A program made the translations under genes and the position numbers. 64,000 nt of DNA from assembly GCF_014058425.1 (NCBI RefSeq), contig NZ_CP049366.1:1426001-1490000 (forward strand), read 5' to 3'. Below the pieces are notes generated by a model that had not been told where the DNA came from, did no database searches, and saw only the letters and a list, made by a program, of their open reading frames with translations. The stretch's first letter is position 1. Each line of letters opens with the position of its first letter. Origin of the DNA: Companilactobacillus pabuli (GTDB lineage: Bacteria > Bacillota > Bacilli > Lactobacillales > Lactobacillaceae). This document shows, in pieces, positions 53,327 through 62,483 of the stretch.

Positions 53327-54019
53327 ATGTCAAATAGTGTAAGAATTTTAGTAGTTGAAGATGATGAAAATTTAGCTAACAATATTGCTACTTTTTTAAG
53401 TGATTTTTCGAAGGTCGATATCGAAGGCGATGGTTTAAGTGGAAAATTTGCTGCAACTGAAGATGTTTACGATTTGATAATCCTAGATATCATGTTGCCT
53501 GAAATGAACGGTTACGACGTTTTGAAAAATATCCGCAAAGATAAAATCAATACGCCAGTTTTAATTTTGACTGCCAAAGCTGACATCGACGACAAGGTTC
53601 ATGGATTCAATTTAGGTGCAGATGATTATTTAACTAAACCTTTCCACCGTGAAGAATTACTGGCCCGAGTCAAAGCGCTTCTAAAAAGAAGTGGTACTTT
53701 AGCAGATGACTCAATTTTGCGGATCAGAAATATCGAAGTTAATTTGAACACGCATGAAACTACTTGTGATGGCAAAACAATTGCTTTGAATGGTAAGGAA
53801 TATGATCTATTAGTTTATTTATTGCAAAATAAAAATACTATTCTTACCAAAGATCAAATATTTGAACGAATTTGGGGCTTTGATTCTGATACCTCCATAA
53901 CAGTTGTTGAAGTTTATATGAGTAATTTGCGTAAAAAATTACGTCCATCGCAAAATGACAATTTAATTAAAACTATTAGAAATGTTGGGTATATTTTCCA
54001 AGATGAAAATGAAGTCTAA
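53327..54019 (+). CDS. OmpR-family response regulator
   Basis: A 230-aa regulator. The receiver domain has acidic residues D12/D13, phosphoacceptor Asp54 (LIILDIMLPEM), Thr82 and Lys104 (LTKPF). The C-terminal winged helix (about 130-228) has LNGKEYDLLVYLLQNKN and VEVYMSNLRKKL. AAAAGGAG lies before the ATG. It overlaps the kinase gene by 17 nt. Regulon probably includes its own promoter and the divergent glycosyltransferase genes. Confidence 0.95.
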   Translation: MSNSVRILVVEDDENLANNIATFLSDFSKVDIEGDGLSGKFAATEDVYDLIILDIMLPEMNGYDVLKNIRKDKINTPVLILTAKADIDDKVHGFNLGADDYLTKPFHREELLARVKALLKRSGTLADDSILRIRNIEVNLNTHETTCDGKTIALNGKEYDLLVYLLQNKNTILTKDQIFERIWGFDSDTSITVVEVYMSNLRKKLRPSQNDNLIKTIRNVGYIFQDENEV

Positions 54020-55319
54020 ACAATCAAAAATTACTCGCCGTCAACAATTCAAATTATTCCTATCTATCATGGCAGCCTTTGCCGTCTTAAGTTTGGCTTT
54101 GGGTTTGATAATTTTTAATTTGTTCCAATCATCTACTTACAAAAGTATCGATAAAGAAATGCGTGAACAAATTGCTTCCGTTCAAAAACAGCCTAATATG
54201 CACCAGCAAAATGAGCCTAATCCTGAACCTAATCATCCCGAGGAACGAAATAAACCAAATCCTAAAATGCCGTTTCAAGCTTCAATTTTAGTTTTTAGCG
54301 ATAATGGTAAATTATTAAATAAAAGTAGTTTAGGTAACCGTTACTCGGCTTTGAAAAATATTAAATTAAATAAAAAAAATATTAACAAGAAACAAACAAT
54401 TGTTGTTCATAATATGAACTTTCGATCGGTTTTAATAAAAGTTTCCAAAAAAAATAATAATCCGATGTACGCGGGTCATTATGTTTTAATCATGCAAAAT
54501 ATTGATACCCAAATTCAAATTGTGAAAAACTTTGAAAAAATTCTTATTTTAACTTTCTTCATCTTTTGGATCATAGCTTTAGTAGTTTCATACTTCTTGG
54601 CACGAATCAATATGTTACCAATTGTCAAATCTTGGAAACAACAGACCGAATTCGTTAACGATGCTGCTCACGAATTGAGAACTCCTTTGACTATCATTCA
54701 AGGAAAACTCGAGTACATGTTGACTAAACCAAATAAAAAAATCATCGACGAAGCAGAAGCCATTTCTGTTTCACTCGATGAAGTCAACCGCCTCAATTCA
54801 TTAACTAATAATCTGTTGGATTTAGCTCGTTTTGACCAAGCTACGACCAAATTGAATTTTGAATATACCAAACCACAATTATTTTTAAAAGATCCCATCG
54901 AACCATTCAAAGACATCATCAATTCTCAATCAAAAGTCTTTCAAATCAATCTAAATCATCATCCTACCTTATACTTAGACCGTAATAAAATTAAACAATT
55001 ATTGATAATTTTATTAGACAATGCTACTAAATATACTCCGAAAAATGGCACTATTAAAATTTACGATCAAGTTGAAGGCTCTAAATATCAATTCATTATT
55101 TCTGATACTGGCGTTGGTATTAAGGATAGCGATAAGGATAAAATCTTCGGTAGATTTTACCGTGTCGACAAATCTAGAAACCAGAGCAGTGGTGGACACG
55201 GTCTCGGCTTAGCGATTGCTAAACAAATCGTTTCTAACCACCAGGGGCATATCTTCGTTCGTGACAATCTCCCCCACGGCAGTGAGTTTGTTGTCGAACT
55301 GCCAATCAAACATAAATAA
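54003..55319 (+). CDS. Sensor histidine kinase
   Basis: A 438-aa membrane kinase. TM1 about 17-41, an extracytoplasmic sensor of about 138 residues with an Asn/Pro/Glu-rich stretch (EPNPEPNHPEERNKPNPK, 71-88), TM2 about 180-200. HisKA with phosphoacceptor H223 (AAHELRTPLT), HATPase_c with DNATKYTPKNG, DTGVGI and GGHGLGLAI. I start at ATG 54003, inside the end of the response regulator gene; earlier in-frame codons lie deeper in that gene. The stimulus is unknown, perhaps an envelope condition. Confidence 0.92.
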   Translation: MKMKSKQSKITRRQQFKLFLSIMAAFAVLSLALGLIIFNLFQSSTYKSIDKEMREQIASVQKQPNMHQQNEPNPEPNHPEERNKPNPKMPFQASILVFSDNGKLLNKSSLGNRYSALKNIKLNKKNINKKQTIVVHNMNFRSVLIKVSKKNNNPMYAGHYVLIMQNIDTQIQIVKNFEKILILTFFIFWIIALVVSYFLARINMLPIVKSWKQQTEFVNDAAHELRTPLTIIQGKLEYMLTKPNKKIIDEAEAISVSLDEVNRLNSLTNNLLDLARFDQATTKLNFEYTKPQLFLKDPIEPFKDIINSQSKVFQINLNHHPTLYLDRNKIKQLLIILLDNATKYTPKNGTIKIYDQVEGSKYQFIISDTGVGIKDSDKDKIFGRFYRVDKSRNQSSGGHGLGLAIAKQIVSNHQGHIFVRDNLPHGSEFVVELPIKHK

Positions 55320-55325
55320 AAAAGT

Positions 55326-55376
55326 AAAAAAATATTAACCAACTTCAAACAAGAGAATTGGTTAATATTTTTTATT
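55326..55376 (+). terminator. Terminator after the kinase gene
   Basis: The stem AAATATTAACCAA/TTGGTTAATATTT is followed by a T run. Confidence 0.88.
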
Positions 55377-55487
55377 TTCTTTTTCATAAAACACAGTTCA
55401 TTTCTCAAAAAATCAATTCTGAAATTTTGAATTAGTCGGTTCTTAATAAAATGATAAGATTTCAAAGTTGTATATGGGAGGAATCTT

Positions 55488-58427
55488 ATGAAAAAGAAAA
55501 GTTTATTGTTATTAATTTTAATTAGTAGTCTCTTATTATTATTCAGCACTACTTCCGTCAAAGCAGAAACAACTGATACTCCTCTAACTGATGCTGATAT
55601 TGCTCAAATTTTTCCACACAAGGACAATACTGAAATAATTGTCAGCTACGTTTTAGAAGATCAAAAAGAATTGGTTTTAAAAACTACTGAAAAAAACGTC
55701 CTCGACATTGATACTTTAAAAAAAGAACTCGGTGAAGACAACGTTTTACATGATTCAGAGAAGAATGAAACTATTGTCAAATTAGATCCCCAAAAAATCT
55801 CTTTCAAATTATTCGTTGATAATCAAAAGCCATTTACCTTATCCGTTCATAAAATAAATGGTGAGGAAATTTTTAATTACGATGTCAATGATACAAATCA
55901 AACTAGAGATATTGTTACTCCGGCTGATGATGAAGAGGACGAATCTGGTTGGGTTTTCTCGGAAATGTTAAAAGTCAGTGAAGGCCCTATTCTCGAACAT
56001 AGTGATGGTTCCAGTACCCGCCCACTTTTATACTTCGGAGATTATAACTATGCTATTCAAAGAATGTCGATCAGTGATGCCTTTGGTATTCGAGGAAAAT
56101 CTCGAATCGATAGTTTAACGACTCCAGGCACTGCCGTTTTATATGCAAGCAAGGACGGTCGAATCGAAGACGGTGCTAGAGGAAAAGGAAATCACATTTA
56201 TACTGACCACTACGGTGATCATCAAGAAAATGACTATGACATGCTCTCAGTTATCAATATGGGACTAAAAGAAGATCCCCGTGGAGTTGAAGATCGATCG
56301 ATTGGTTCCCCACGTAGTTATACTTCAAACAATCTTTATAATTACGTAGTTGAAAGTGATGGTAAAGGTGTGCCTGGTGTTAGTGGTCCCAATAAAATTG
56401 GTGAAAGCTATGCTATGTTAGATACACCCAAATTTTATTATCGAACTAATCCACAAACTGGATTTGAAGAACAAAAAATGGTTTTTCATCAAAAGGCTTT
56501 TTATGCCTATAAAAAAGGTCGTAACAATCCAGAAATTACCACTACTATTAAATTGAGTTTCAACAAAGTTGGACGCGTACAAACAAAAATTGCTTTTAAA
56601 AATACCGGAAAATATGCTTTCGGCAACTTCGTAGGTCTTTCCAATCATGACCTTTCTTTAAATAAAGATAATCAAGAAATTAGAGATAATCGTGGTAAGG
56701 CCATTGGAAATTACGTGAAATTACGTGCTCTTGGAAATCAGCGTGGAATGTACATGCAATCTGGAGATAACCAAGTTCGAACTAGTTATTATCTAAACCG
56801 CGAAAATGGTCCTGCCGGCTGGGCTGGTCGTTCTTCAAGTAAATCTTATCTTGCTACCAAAGGATTCATGCACAGTCCGGGATTACTTGAACTTATTGGT
56901 TCCTCTAACGAAAGATATTACCCATGGAAAGTTGGAAAAGACGATCATACTTGGAGTTTTATAGGTGGTACCAAACCGACAAAGTTTTTCAACGATGATA
57001 TCCCTGGCTATCGTTCACCATATGTTGCAGAAAAACTCTACAATGCTTTTTCAGATCACTGGGACAAAGGTGATCTCGAAAGAAAAGAAGTTGGCGGTCG
57101 TCTGGGGGTAAAAGAAAATGATTATACTTGGGATGCTGGCTTAACGATGCGAACATCTCCTAGAGATTTATTAACTGGTCAAACTATCAAACTAGAATAT
57201 GAATCACAAATTGATGTTAAAGGAACAACTTTTAATCCTGTCTTTGAACTAGATTTACACGGAACTAACGATAACCCTCAAATAATTTCTGACAAAGAAC
57301 TTCAAGACCGCAAAGGTAAATTACCAATTACCGGTACTTGGTACGATTTTGATAGTACTGACGTTACGATGTACTACTCAATTGACAGTGAAGATCCTGA
57401 AGATGACCAAATTCTCTTTAATCGTTCGCAATCTCAAAATGACGCTTTTAATGGTAAGCTCAACGACATCACAAAAGTTAGTTTACCTTTAAAGGGTTTA
57501 GATCCTGGTATGCATACGATTCGTTTCTACATGATTGATAAAGAAGGACACCGTTCACAAATGCAAGAACACGTTTTAAAAATCAGTAAGCCAGTTACTA
57601 ACGAACCACAAATTGATGTCACTTCTCCAGGAGCAACTTCTAAAAATCCCTATAAAGTCTATGGTGAATCGATTGATATTAAAGGAACTTGGTCTGATAA
57701 AGATAGTAAAAAAATCAAATCTATTTCTTATCAAATCAACAATCACGATGAAAAAATCATCCGCGAAAACATCCCCAATCCTACTCCAGGAAAACAAAAT
57801 ATTGGCGATATTGATGGTTTAGATATTGCTTGTTGCAACAACTTCGACAAAAATAAAATCGTCTTTAAAATTGTCGATGAAGAAGGTCTCGTTGGTACAG
57901 ATAGTTTCTACTTCCAACACGTACCTGGTGGCTTAACATTATCAGCTCCAGAAGAAATCGACTTCGGAACTTTAGCAGTCTCTCCTACTGGTGGTACTCC
58001 AGTTAAACCAACTATTAAAGAAGGAAATATTGTTTTAGGCGATTATCGTCAACAAGATGCTCCCCCTATTTCAGTTAGCCTAAAAATGGATAAATTCTAC
58101 AAAGAAGAAGAACATCACGATGATCAAGGTGGTGGCGATGATAGTTTAGCCAATATCGATATTCCAGACAAAGCAAATACTAAAATTGAAATTCCCAAAG
58201 AATCCTTAGTTCACGATGTTTACTGGAAAAATAAACTCATCAACAGCGATGAATTGATTATCGGTCAGTCAGCTCAAAAAACTGGTCCTCAATGGGAATA
58301 CAAGACTAATTTGACCGAGGACGTTTTAAAAAACCTCAAAATCAGATTCAGATCCAATCAAAACGGCGCTTCGAGTGGAAAATACGTTAGCCACTGGACT
58401 TGGCAAACGGTTGATTCCGTTCAATAA
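55488..58427 (+). CDS. Large secreted protein with WxL-like C-terminus
   Basis: A 979-aa extracellular protein. Signal peptide MKKKSLLLLILISSLLLLF with cleavage after SVKA (about residue 26). A long N-terminal beta-rich region (about 160-590) is followed by one or two Ig-like/Y_Y_Y-type modules (ITGTWYDFDSTDVTMYYSI, IKGTWSDKDSKKIKSISY). The C-terminus (about 820-979) has PEEIDFGTLAVSP and the ending GKYVSHWTWQTVD, which matches the layout of a WxL cell-wall-binding domain. No LPXTG or transmembrane anchor. GGGAGG before the ATG. It stands alone, without the usual WxL cluster partners. Confidence 0.8.
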   Translation: MKKKSLLLLILISSLLLLFSTTSVKAETTDTPLTDADIAQIFPHKDNTEIIVSYVLEDQKELVLKTTEKNVLDIDTLKKELGEDNVLHDSEKNETIVKLDPQKISFKLFVDNQKPFTLSVHKINGEEIFNYDVNDTNQTRDIVTPADDEEDESGWVFSEMLKVSEGPILEHSDGSSTRPLLYFGDYNYAIQRMSISDAFGIRGKSRIDSLTTPGTAVLYASKDGRIEDGARGKGNHIYTDHYGDHQENDYDMLSVINMGLKEDPRGVEDRSIGSPRSYTSNNLYNYVVESDGKGVPGVSGPNKIGESYAMLDTPKFYYRTNPQTGFEEQKMVFHQKAFYAYKKGRNNPEITTTIKLSFNKVGRVQTKIAFKNTGKYAFGNFVGLSNHDLSLNKDNQEIRDNRGKAIGNYVKLRALGNQRGMYMQSGDNQVRTSYYLNRENGPAGWAGRSSSKSYLATKGFMHSPGLLELIGSSNERYYPWKVGKDDHTWSFIGGTKPTKFFNDDIPGYRSPYVAEKLYNAFSDHWDKGDLERKEVGGRLGVKENDYTWDAGLTMRTSPRDLLTGQTIKLEYESQIDVKGTTFNPVFELDLHGTNDNPQIISDKELQDRKGKLPITGTWYDFDSTDVTMYYSIDSEDPEDDQILFNRSQSQNDAFNGKLNDITKVSLPLKGLDPGMHTIRFYMIDKEGHRSQMQEHVLKISKPVTNEPQIDVTSPGATSKNPYKVYGESIDIKGTWSDKDSKKIKSISYQINNHDEKIIRENIPNPTPGKQNIGDIDGLDIACCNNFDKNKIVFKIVDEEGLVGTDSFYFQHVPGGLTLSAPEEIDFGTLAVSPTGGTPVKPTIKEGNIVLGDYRQQDAPPISVSLKMDKFYKEEEHHDDQGGGDDSLANIDIPDKANTKIEIPKESLVHDVYWKNKLINSDELIIGQSAQKTGPQWEYKTNLTEDVLKNLKIRFRSNQNGASSGKYVSHWTWQTVDSVQ

Positions 58428-58431
58428 TTTT

Positions 58432-58466
58432 TAACCACAAATTCAATTTGAGTTTGTGGTTTTTTG
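58432..58466 (+). terminator. Terminator after the WxL-like gene
   Basis: The stem AACCACAAATTCA/TGAGTTTGTGGTT is followed by TTTTTG. Confidence 0.88.
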
Positions 58467-58515
58467 TTAAATTATGTTTTAATAAAAATATACTGATATT
58501 ATGAGGTGTCCAAGT

Positions 58516-58959
58516 ATGGATAAAGAAAAAATCCAAGATTATTGGTTCAATTTTTTGCGTGATAAAAACTCGCTCTACTACCCACTAGGAGATATTACAA
58601 CTTTCGGTGGCGAACCAGACAAATTAGCGCATTTAGTTTATGACGGTGTAAAAACTGCCACAACTTCTGCTTATGAATTGTATGAACCAAATGAGTACAT
58701 GCCCCAAGTTGGTGACTATAACATCATTTTAGATGGTGATGAAAATCCACTTTGTATCACTGAAACATTAGTTACTGAAGTTGTTCCATTTAAATATGTC
58801 AGCGCTGAACACGCCTACCATGAAGGTGAAGGCGACCAGACTTTAGACTACTGGCGTGAAGTACACACTGACTTTTTCAAAAAAGAATACCAAGCTGCTG
58901 GCAAAGAATTCAATGATGAAATTCCTTGTTTGTGCGAAGTCTTTAAACGTATCTACTAA
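58516..58959 (+). CDS. ASCH domain protein
   Basis: A 147-aa ASCH (PUA-like) protein: FGGEPDKLAHLVYDGVKTATTSAYELYE, QVGDYNIILDGDENPLCITET, and the conserved EGEGDQTLDYWREVHTDFF. The family is thought to bind RNA or hydrolyse modified nucleosides; some members are N4-acetylcytidine amidohydrolases. The ATG at 58516 lies seven nt after AGGTG; the ATG at 58501 lies before it. Confidence 0.88.
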   Translation: MDKEKIQDYWFNFLRDKNSLYYPLGDITTFGGEPDKLAHLVYDGVKTATTSAYELYEPNEYMPQVGDYNIILDGDENPLCITETLVTEVVPFKYVSAEHAYHEGEGDQTLDYWREVHTDFFKKEYQAAGKEFNDEIPCLCEVFKRIY

Positions 58960-58999
58960 AAAAACGAAACTAGAATGATTATCTAGTTTCGCTTTTTTA
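58958..58999. terminator. Bidirectional terminator
   Basis: The stem AAAAACGAAACTAGA/TCTAGTTTCGCTTTTT lies between the convergent ASCH gene and mscL. Confidence 0.9.
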
Positions 59000-59386
59000 A
59001 TTGTCTTTCTTTTCATCTAAAGCTTCAGAAATCTTCTTTAGATACATGACCATTTCTTCTTGTTTATCTTCTTCTGGTTCAGCCTCTTCCTCATCGCGAC
59101 TCTTAATAATCTTATTCATCACTTTAACTAGTAAGAAAACTACGAAAGCAATAATCAAGAAGTTAATAATAGATTCAATGAAAGTTCCATACTTAAAAGT
59201 TGCGTCCCCAACTTTGAAAACTAAATTACTTAAGTCAATCTTACCTAGGAACAAACCAATCAATGGATTGATCAAGTTGCTTACTAAAGATTGTACAATT
59301 GCTGTAAAAGCAGCACCCATAATTACACCAACGGCTAAGTCCATAACATTGCCACGGCTAATAAATTCTTTGAATTCCTTTATCAT
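58997..59386 (-). CDS. mscL: Large-conductance mechanosensitive channel
   Basis: A 129-aa membrane channel that releases solutes on osmotic downshock. N-terminal helix KEFKEFISRGNVMDLAVGVI (the hallmark of MscL), two transmembrane helices (about 15-45 and 68-95), and a charged C-terminal bundle (DEEEAEPEEDKQEE). GGAG before the ATG. Normal length. Confidence 0.97.
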   Translation of the reverse strand: MIKEFKEFISRGNVMDLAVGVIMGAAFTAIVQSLVSNLINPLIGLFLGKIDLSNLVFKVGDATFKYGTFIESIINFLIIAFVVFLLVKVMNKIIKSRDEEEAEPEEDKQEEMVMYLKKISEALDEKKDN

Positions 59387-59542
59387 AATTCCAATCTCCT
59401 AAATTGATTTCTACCTTTAATTATAGCGGTTTTAGGGTCTTTTGTGCAAATTATTTACTAGATTTATCTGTACGAATCGTCAAAATTAGCCGTTTTTATT
59501 CAATGATTTCATTTATAATGCTAATAGAAAGGTTGTGGACAC

Positions 59543-59932
59543 ATGAATGATTTTGAAATGTACAAGATGATTTTAGAAATCATTTCTGATAAAAACCCCA
59601 AGGACTTACAAGCACTACTCGACGAATCACAACATTATCAAAACGTTAAAGATTATATTGCCAGCGACGAACCTAATTCATTTTTGATTCAAAATATTCA
59701 AGACATGACTTTGAATATGATAAACGATGGTTTGATTTCGGCTGTCGTCAGTCCTTTAAAATATGTTACTTTAATCAAATTTAATGGTCTAACTGTCTTA
59801 GGTTTTCAATATTTAAAAAAACTCAAGGAACAAGATACCAAAAAACAAATCGAAACAATTCTCGATCAAGAAGGTCACGTCATGTCTGCCAAAAATCTCA
59901 CTGAAATTCTTTCAAAACTCATTTTTAGTTAA
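59543..59932 (+). CDS. Hypothetical YjcQ/DUF2513-like protein
   Basis: A 129-aa protein. The order helix-helix-strand with NDGLISAVVSP, YVTLIKFNGLTVLGFQYLKKL suggests the small winged-helix fold of the YjcQ/DUF2513 group. The C-terminal helix is LTEILSKLIF. AAAGG before the ATG. Sits between mscL (divergent) and the NADH oxidase gene. Function unknown. Confidence 0.7.
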   Translation: MNDFEMYKMILEIISDKNPKDLQALLDESQHYQNVKDYIASDEPNSFLIQNIQDMTLNMINDGLISAVVSPLKYVTLIKFNGLTVLGFQYLKKLKEQDTKKQIETILDQEGHVMSAKNLTEILSKLIFS

Positions 59933-60037
59933 GGCTAACTTATTTACAGTTGTCGATTAACTTAACTTTTGACACCCACCAAATTAAAGCTTACTCTGTA
60001 TTTGTGACAAGTTTTCTAATAATATGGAGGTTTTTTT

Positions 60038-61411
60038 ATGTCAAAGACTAATGTAGTAATTGTTGGTGCCTCACATGGTGGCCATCAATCAATTTTGGAA
60101 TTATTAAAGCGTTATGATGACGTGGATATTAAATTATTCGAAGCTGGAGATTTTGTTTCCTTCATGTCTTGTGGGATGGAACTTTATCTAGAAAACAGCG
60201 TTACCGACGTCAATGATGTTCGTAACTTTGCTCCTAGTGACTTCAAGGATGATGAAAATGTTGCCATCCTCAATAATCACCAAGTTACAAAAATCAACGC
60301 TGATAAAAAGACAGTTACTGTTATCAACACTAAGGACAACAGTCAAACTGAATATCCTTACGATAAATTAATTTTAAGTTCTGGAGTTACGCCTAAGTCT
60401 ATCCCCGTTCCAGGCAATGACTTGGAAAACGTTTATTTGATGCGTGGTTACGATTGGGCTACTAAGATCAAAAATAAATTAGAAGATTCAAGCGTTAAAA
60501 ATATTACAGTTGTTGGTGCCGGATATATTGGTATCGAAGCCGCTGAAGCCAGTGTCAAAGCTGGTAAAAATGTAACCTTAATGGATGTTATCGATCGTCC
60601 ATTAGGTACTTACCTAGACCAAGAAATGACTGACATTTTGACTAAACATCTTGAAGAAAAAGGTGTCAAAGTCATTACTAGTGCAAATATCAAAGAATAC
60701 GTTGGTTCTGACAAAGTTACTGCTGTCAAAACTGATAAAGAAGAAATTCCAAGTGACGTTGTCATTCAAGCCGCTGGTGTTCAACCAAATACTAATTGGC
60801 TCAAAGGCACAGTTGATCTTGATGATCGTGGTTGGATCAAAACTAATGAATATCTACAAACTAATTTACCTGACGTCTATGCCATTGGTGATGCTACATT
60901 GGCTTACTCAATTCCAGCTGACAATCATGTTCCTATCGCTTTAGCAACCGTAGCTCGTCGTGAAGCTAGATACGTCGTAAAACATTTATTTGAAAAGCAA
61001 CCTGCTCTACCATTTGGTGGCGTTGTTGGTTCTTCAGCTTTGAGTGTCTTTGATTATCACTTTACAGAAAGTGGTCTCAATAGCTTCACTGCTAAACGCT
61101 CTAACGTTGAAGTCGCTAAATCATTCTATACAGGCAGTCTAAGACCTGCTTACGTTCCTGCTGGCAAAGACAACCCTGAAGTTTGCGTCCAACTATTCTT
61201 CAATCCAAGTTCTCACGTTTTACTAGGTGGAGCCGTTCTTTCAACTTATGACATTACCGCTCAAGGAAACGTTTTGGCCTTAGCCATTCAACATAAACTA
61301 ACTGTCGAAGATTTGGCCGATGCTGACTTCTTCTTCCAACCTGGTTTTGACAGACAATGGAGCATTTTAAATATTGCTGCTCAACATGCCTTAGGAGAAA
61401 AAGATTTCTAA
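60038..61411 (+). CDS. NADH oxidase/peroxidase, FAD-dependent
   Basis: A 457-aa pyridine nucleotide-disulfide oxidoreductase of the CoA-disulfide/NADH oxidase-NADH peroxidase family. FAD site IVGASHGGHQSILELL, redox Cys in SFMSCGMELYLE (aligned with the Cys-sulfenic acid of Npx), NADH site VVGAGYIGIEAAEA, and second FAD site TNLPDVYAIGDAT. It reduces O2 to water or H2O2 to water; sequence alone does not separate the two. TGGAGG before the ATG. Single gene with its own terminator. Confidence 0.93.
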   Translation: MSKTNVVIVGASHGGHQSILELLKRYDDVDIKLFEAGDFVSFMSCGMELYLENSVTDVNDVRNFAPSDFKDDENVAILNNHQVTKINADKKTVTVINTKDNSQTEYPYDKLILSSGVTPKSIPVPGNDLENVYLMRGYDWATKIKNKLEDSSVKNITVVGAGYIGIEAAEASVKAGKNVTLMDVIDRPLGTYLDQEMTDILTKHLEEKGVKVITSANIKEYVGSDKVTAVKTDKEEIPSDVVIQAAGVQPNTNWLKGTVDLDDRGWIKTNEYLQTNLPDVYAIGDATLAYSIPADNHVPIALATVARREARYVVKHLFEKQPALPFGGVVGSSALSVFDYHFTESGLNSFTAKRSNVEVAKSFYTGSLRPAYVPAGKDNPEVCVQLFFNPSSHVLLGGAVLSTYDITAQGNVLALAIQHKLTVEDLADADFFFQPGFDRQWSILNIAAQHALGEKDF

Positions 61412-61460
61412 AAAATAATAGAGCTAGAACTGCTTGATTACAGTTCTAGCTCTTTTTTTA
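61412..61460. terminator. Bidirectional terminator
   Basis: The stem AGAGCTAGAACTG/CAGTTCTAGCTCT has T runs on both strands. It serves the NADH oxidase gene and the convergent tRNA-Leu. Confidence 0.9.
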
Positions 61461-61544
61461 TACCGCTGGTGGGATTCGAACCCATACATGGAAAACCATA
61501 CAACGACCTGAACGTTGCGCGTCTGCCAATTCCGCCACAGCGGC
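61461..61544 (-). tRNA. tRNA-Leu (anticodon CAG)
   Basis: An 84-nt class II tRNA: acceptor GCCGCTG/CAGCGGT (G1-U72 wobble), anticodon arm CAACG-TTCAGGT-CGTTG, long variable arm TATGGTTTTCCATG, T arm GGGTTCGAATCCC, discriminator A. CCA is not encoded. Confidence 0.93.
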
Positions 61545-61610
61545 AAATAATACAAATAATCTCTCAATTAGATTACAATGAAAATGATACTACAAATGGA
61601 GGTTGTTGTA

Positions 61611-62453
61611 ATGGAAAAAATTAGTAAAAGTGTGTTAAATCAAGTTATTACCCCACGTGATCCTGAATCATATAAAGGAAATTACGGTAAAATACTCATT
61701 ATCGCCGGATCAACTCAATTCGGTGGTGCAGCTATCATGTGTAGTAGTGCTGCCATTCACAGTGGAGCTGGATTGGTGACCGTTGCCACAACTCCCGAAA
61801 AATTCACTGCTATTAACATCAAAATCCCTGAAGCCATGACGATTGATTATCATGATAAAAAAGCCTTGCTGACTGCTATTATTAATAATCAAGTTATTGC
61901 AATCGGACCAGGATTAGGTACGTCAACGGTTGCTAAAGGTTTGGTCAAAGCTGTCTTAAATAATACTAAGACTGATCAAACGGTTATTTTAGATGCTTCG
62001 GCCTTAACAATCATAGCTGAAGAAAAAATTCCACTTCAAACAACAGCAAACATCATTTTGACTCCTCATCAAGGCGAATGGCAACGCCTCTCTAATCTGG
62101 CTATTACCGAACAAATAGAATTAAACAATCAAATACATCTGCATGAATTGAATCCTGATGCCTTGTTGGTTTTGAAGAAGCATCAATCAGAAATTTATTA
62201 TCATGACCAAGTTTCAAAAATCATTGCGGGAAATCCCGGCATGGCAACTGGTGGTATGGGCGATACTCTAACTGGTATCATTGCTGGGTTTGTTGGTCAA
62301 TTTGGTTTCTCTTTAGAAACGATTCAGGCAGCTCTTCTACTACACAGTGAAATTGGTGATAAATTAAACGAGAAAAATTATGTTGTTTTACCTTCTTCAA
62401 TTATAGAAAGAATCCCTAAATATATGGCTAAATTTAGTTCAAAGGATAAATAA
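61611..62453 (+). CDS. nnrD: ADP-dependent (S)-NAD(P)H-hydrate dehydratase
   Basis: A 280-aa ribokinase-fold repair enzyme that restores NAD(P)H from its hydrates. Motifs: GNYGKILIIAGSTQFGGAA, AIGPGLGTS, ILTPHQGEW and the nucleotide site NPGMATGGMGDTLTGIIAG. The start at 61611 lies after TGGAGG; the frame is open 11 codons further without a site. The epimerase (NnrE) domain is not fused here. Confidence 0.94.
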   Translation: MEKISKSVLNQVITPRDPESYKGNYGKILIIAGSTQFGGAAIMCSSAAIHSGAGLVTVATTPEKFTAINIKIPEAMTIDYHDKKALLTAIINNQVIAIGPGLGTSTVAKGLVKAVLNNTKTDQTVILDASALTIIAEEKIPLQTTANIILTPHQGEWQRLSNLAITEQIELNNQIHLHELNPDALLVLKKHQSEIYYHDQVSKIIAGNPGMATGGMGDTLTGIIAGFVGQFGFSLETIQAALLLHSEIGDKLNEKNYVVLPSSIIERIPKYMAKFSSKDK

Positions 62454-62483
62454 AAAGCGTGAATTTAATCACGCTTTTTTTAT
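62451..62483. terminator. Bidirectional terminator
   Basis: The stem AAAAAAGCGTGAATT/AATCACGCTTTTTT lies between the convergent nnrD and the flippase gene. Confidence 0.88.
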
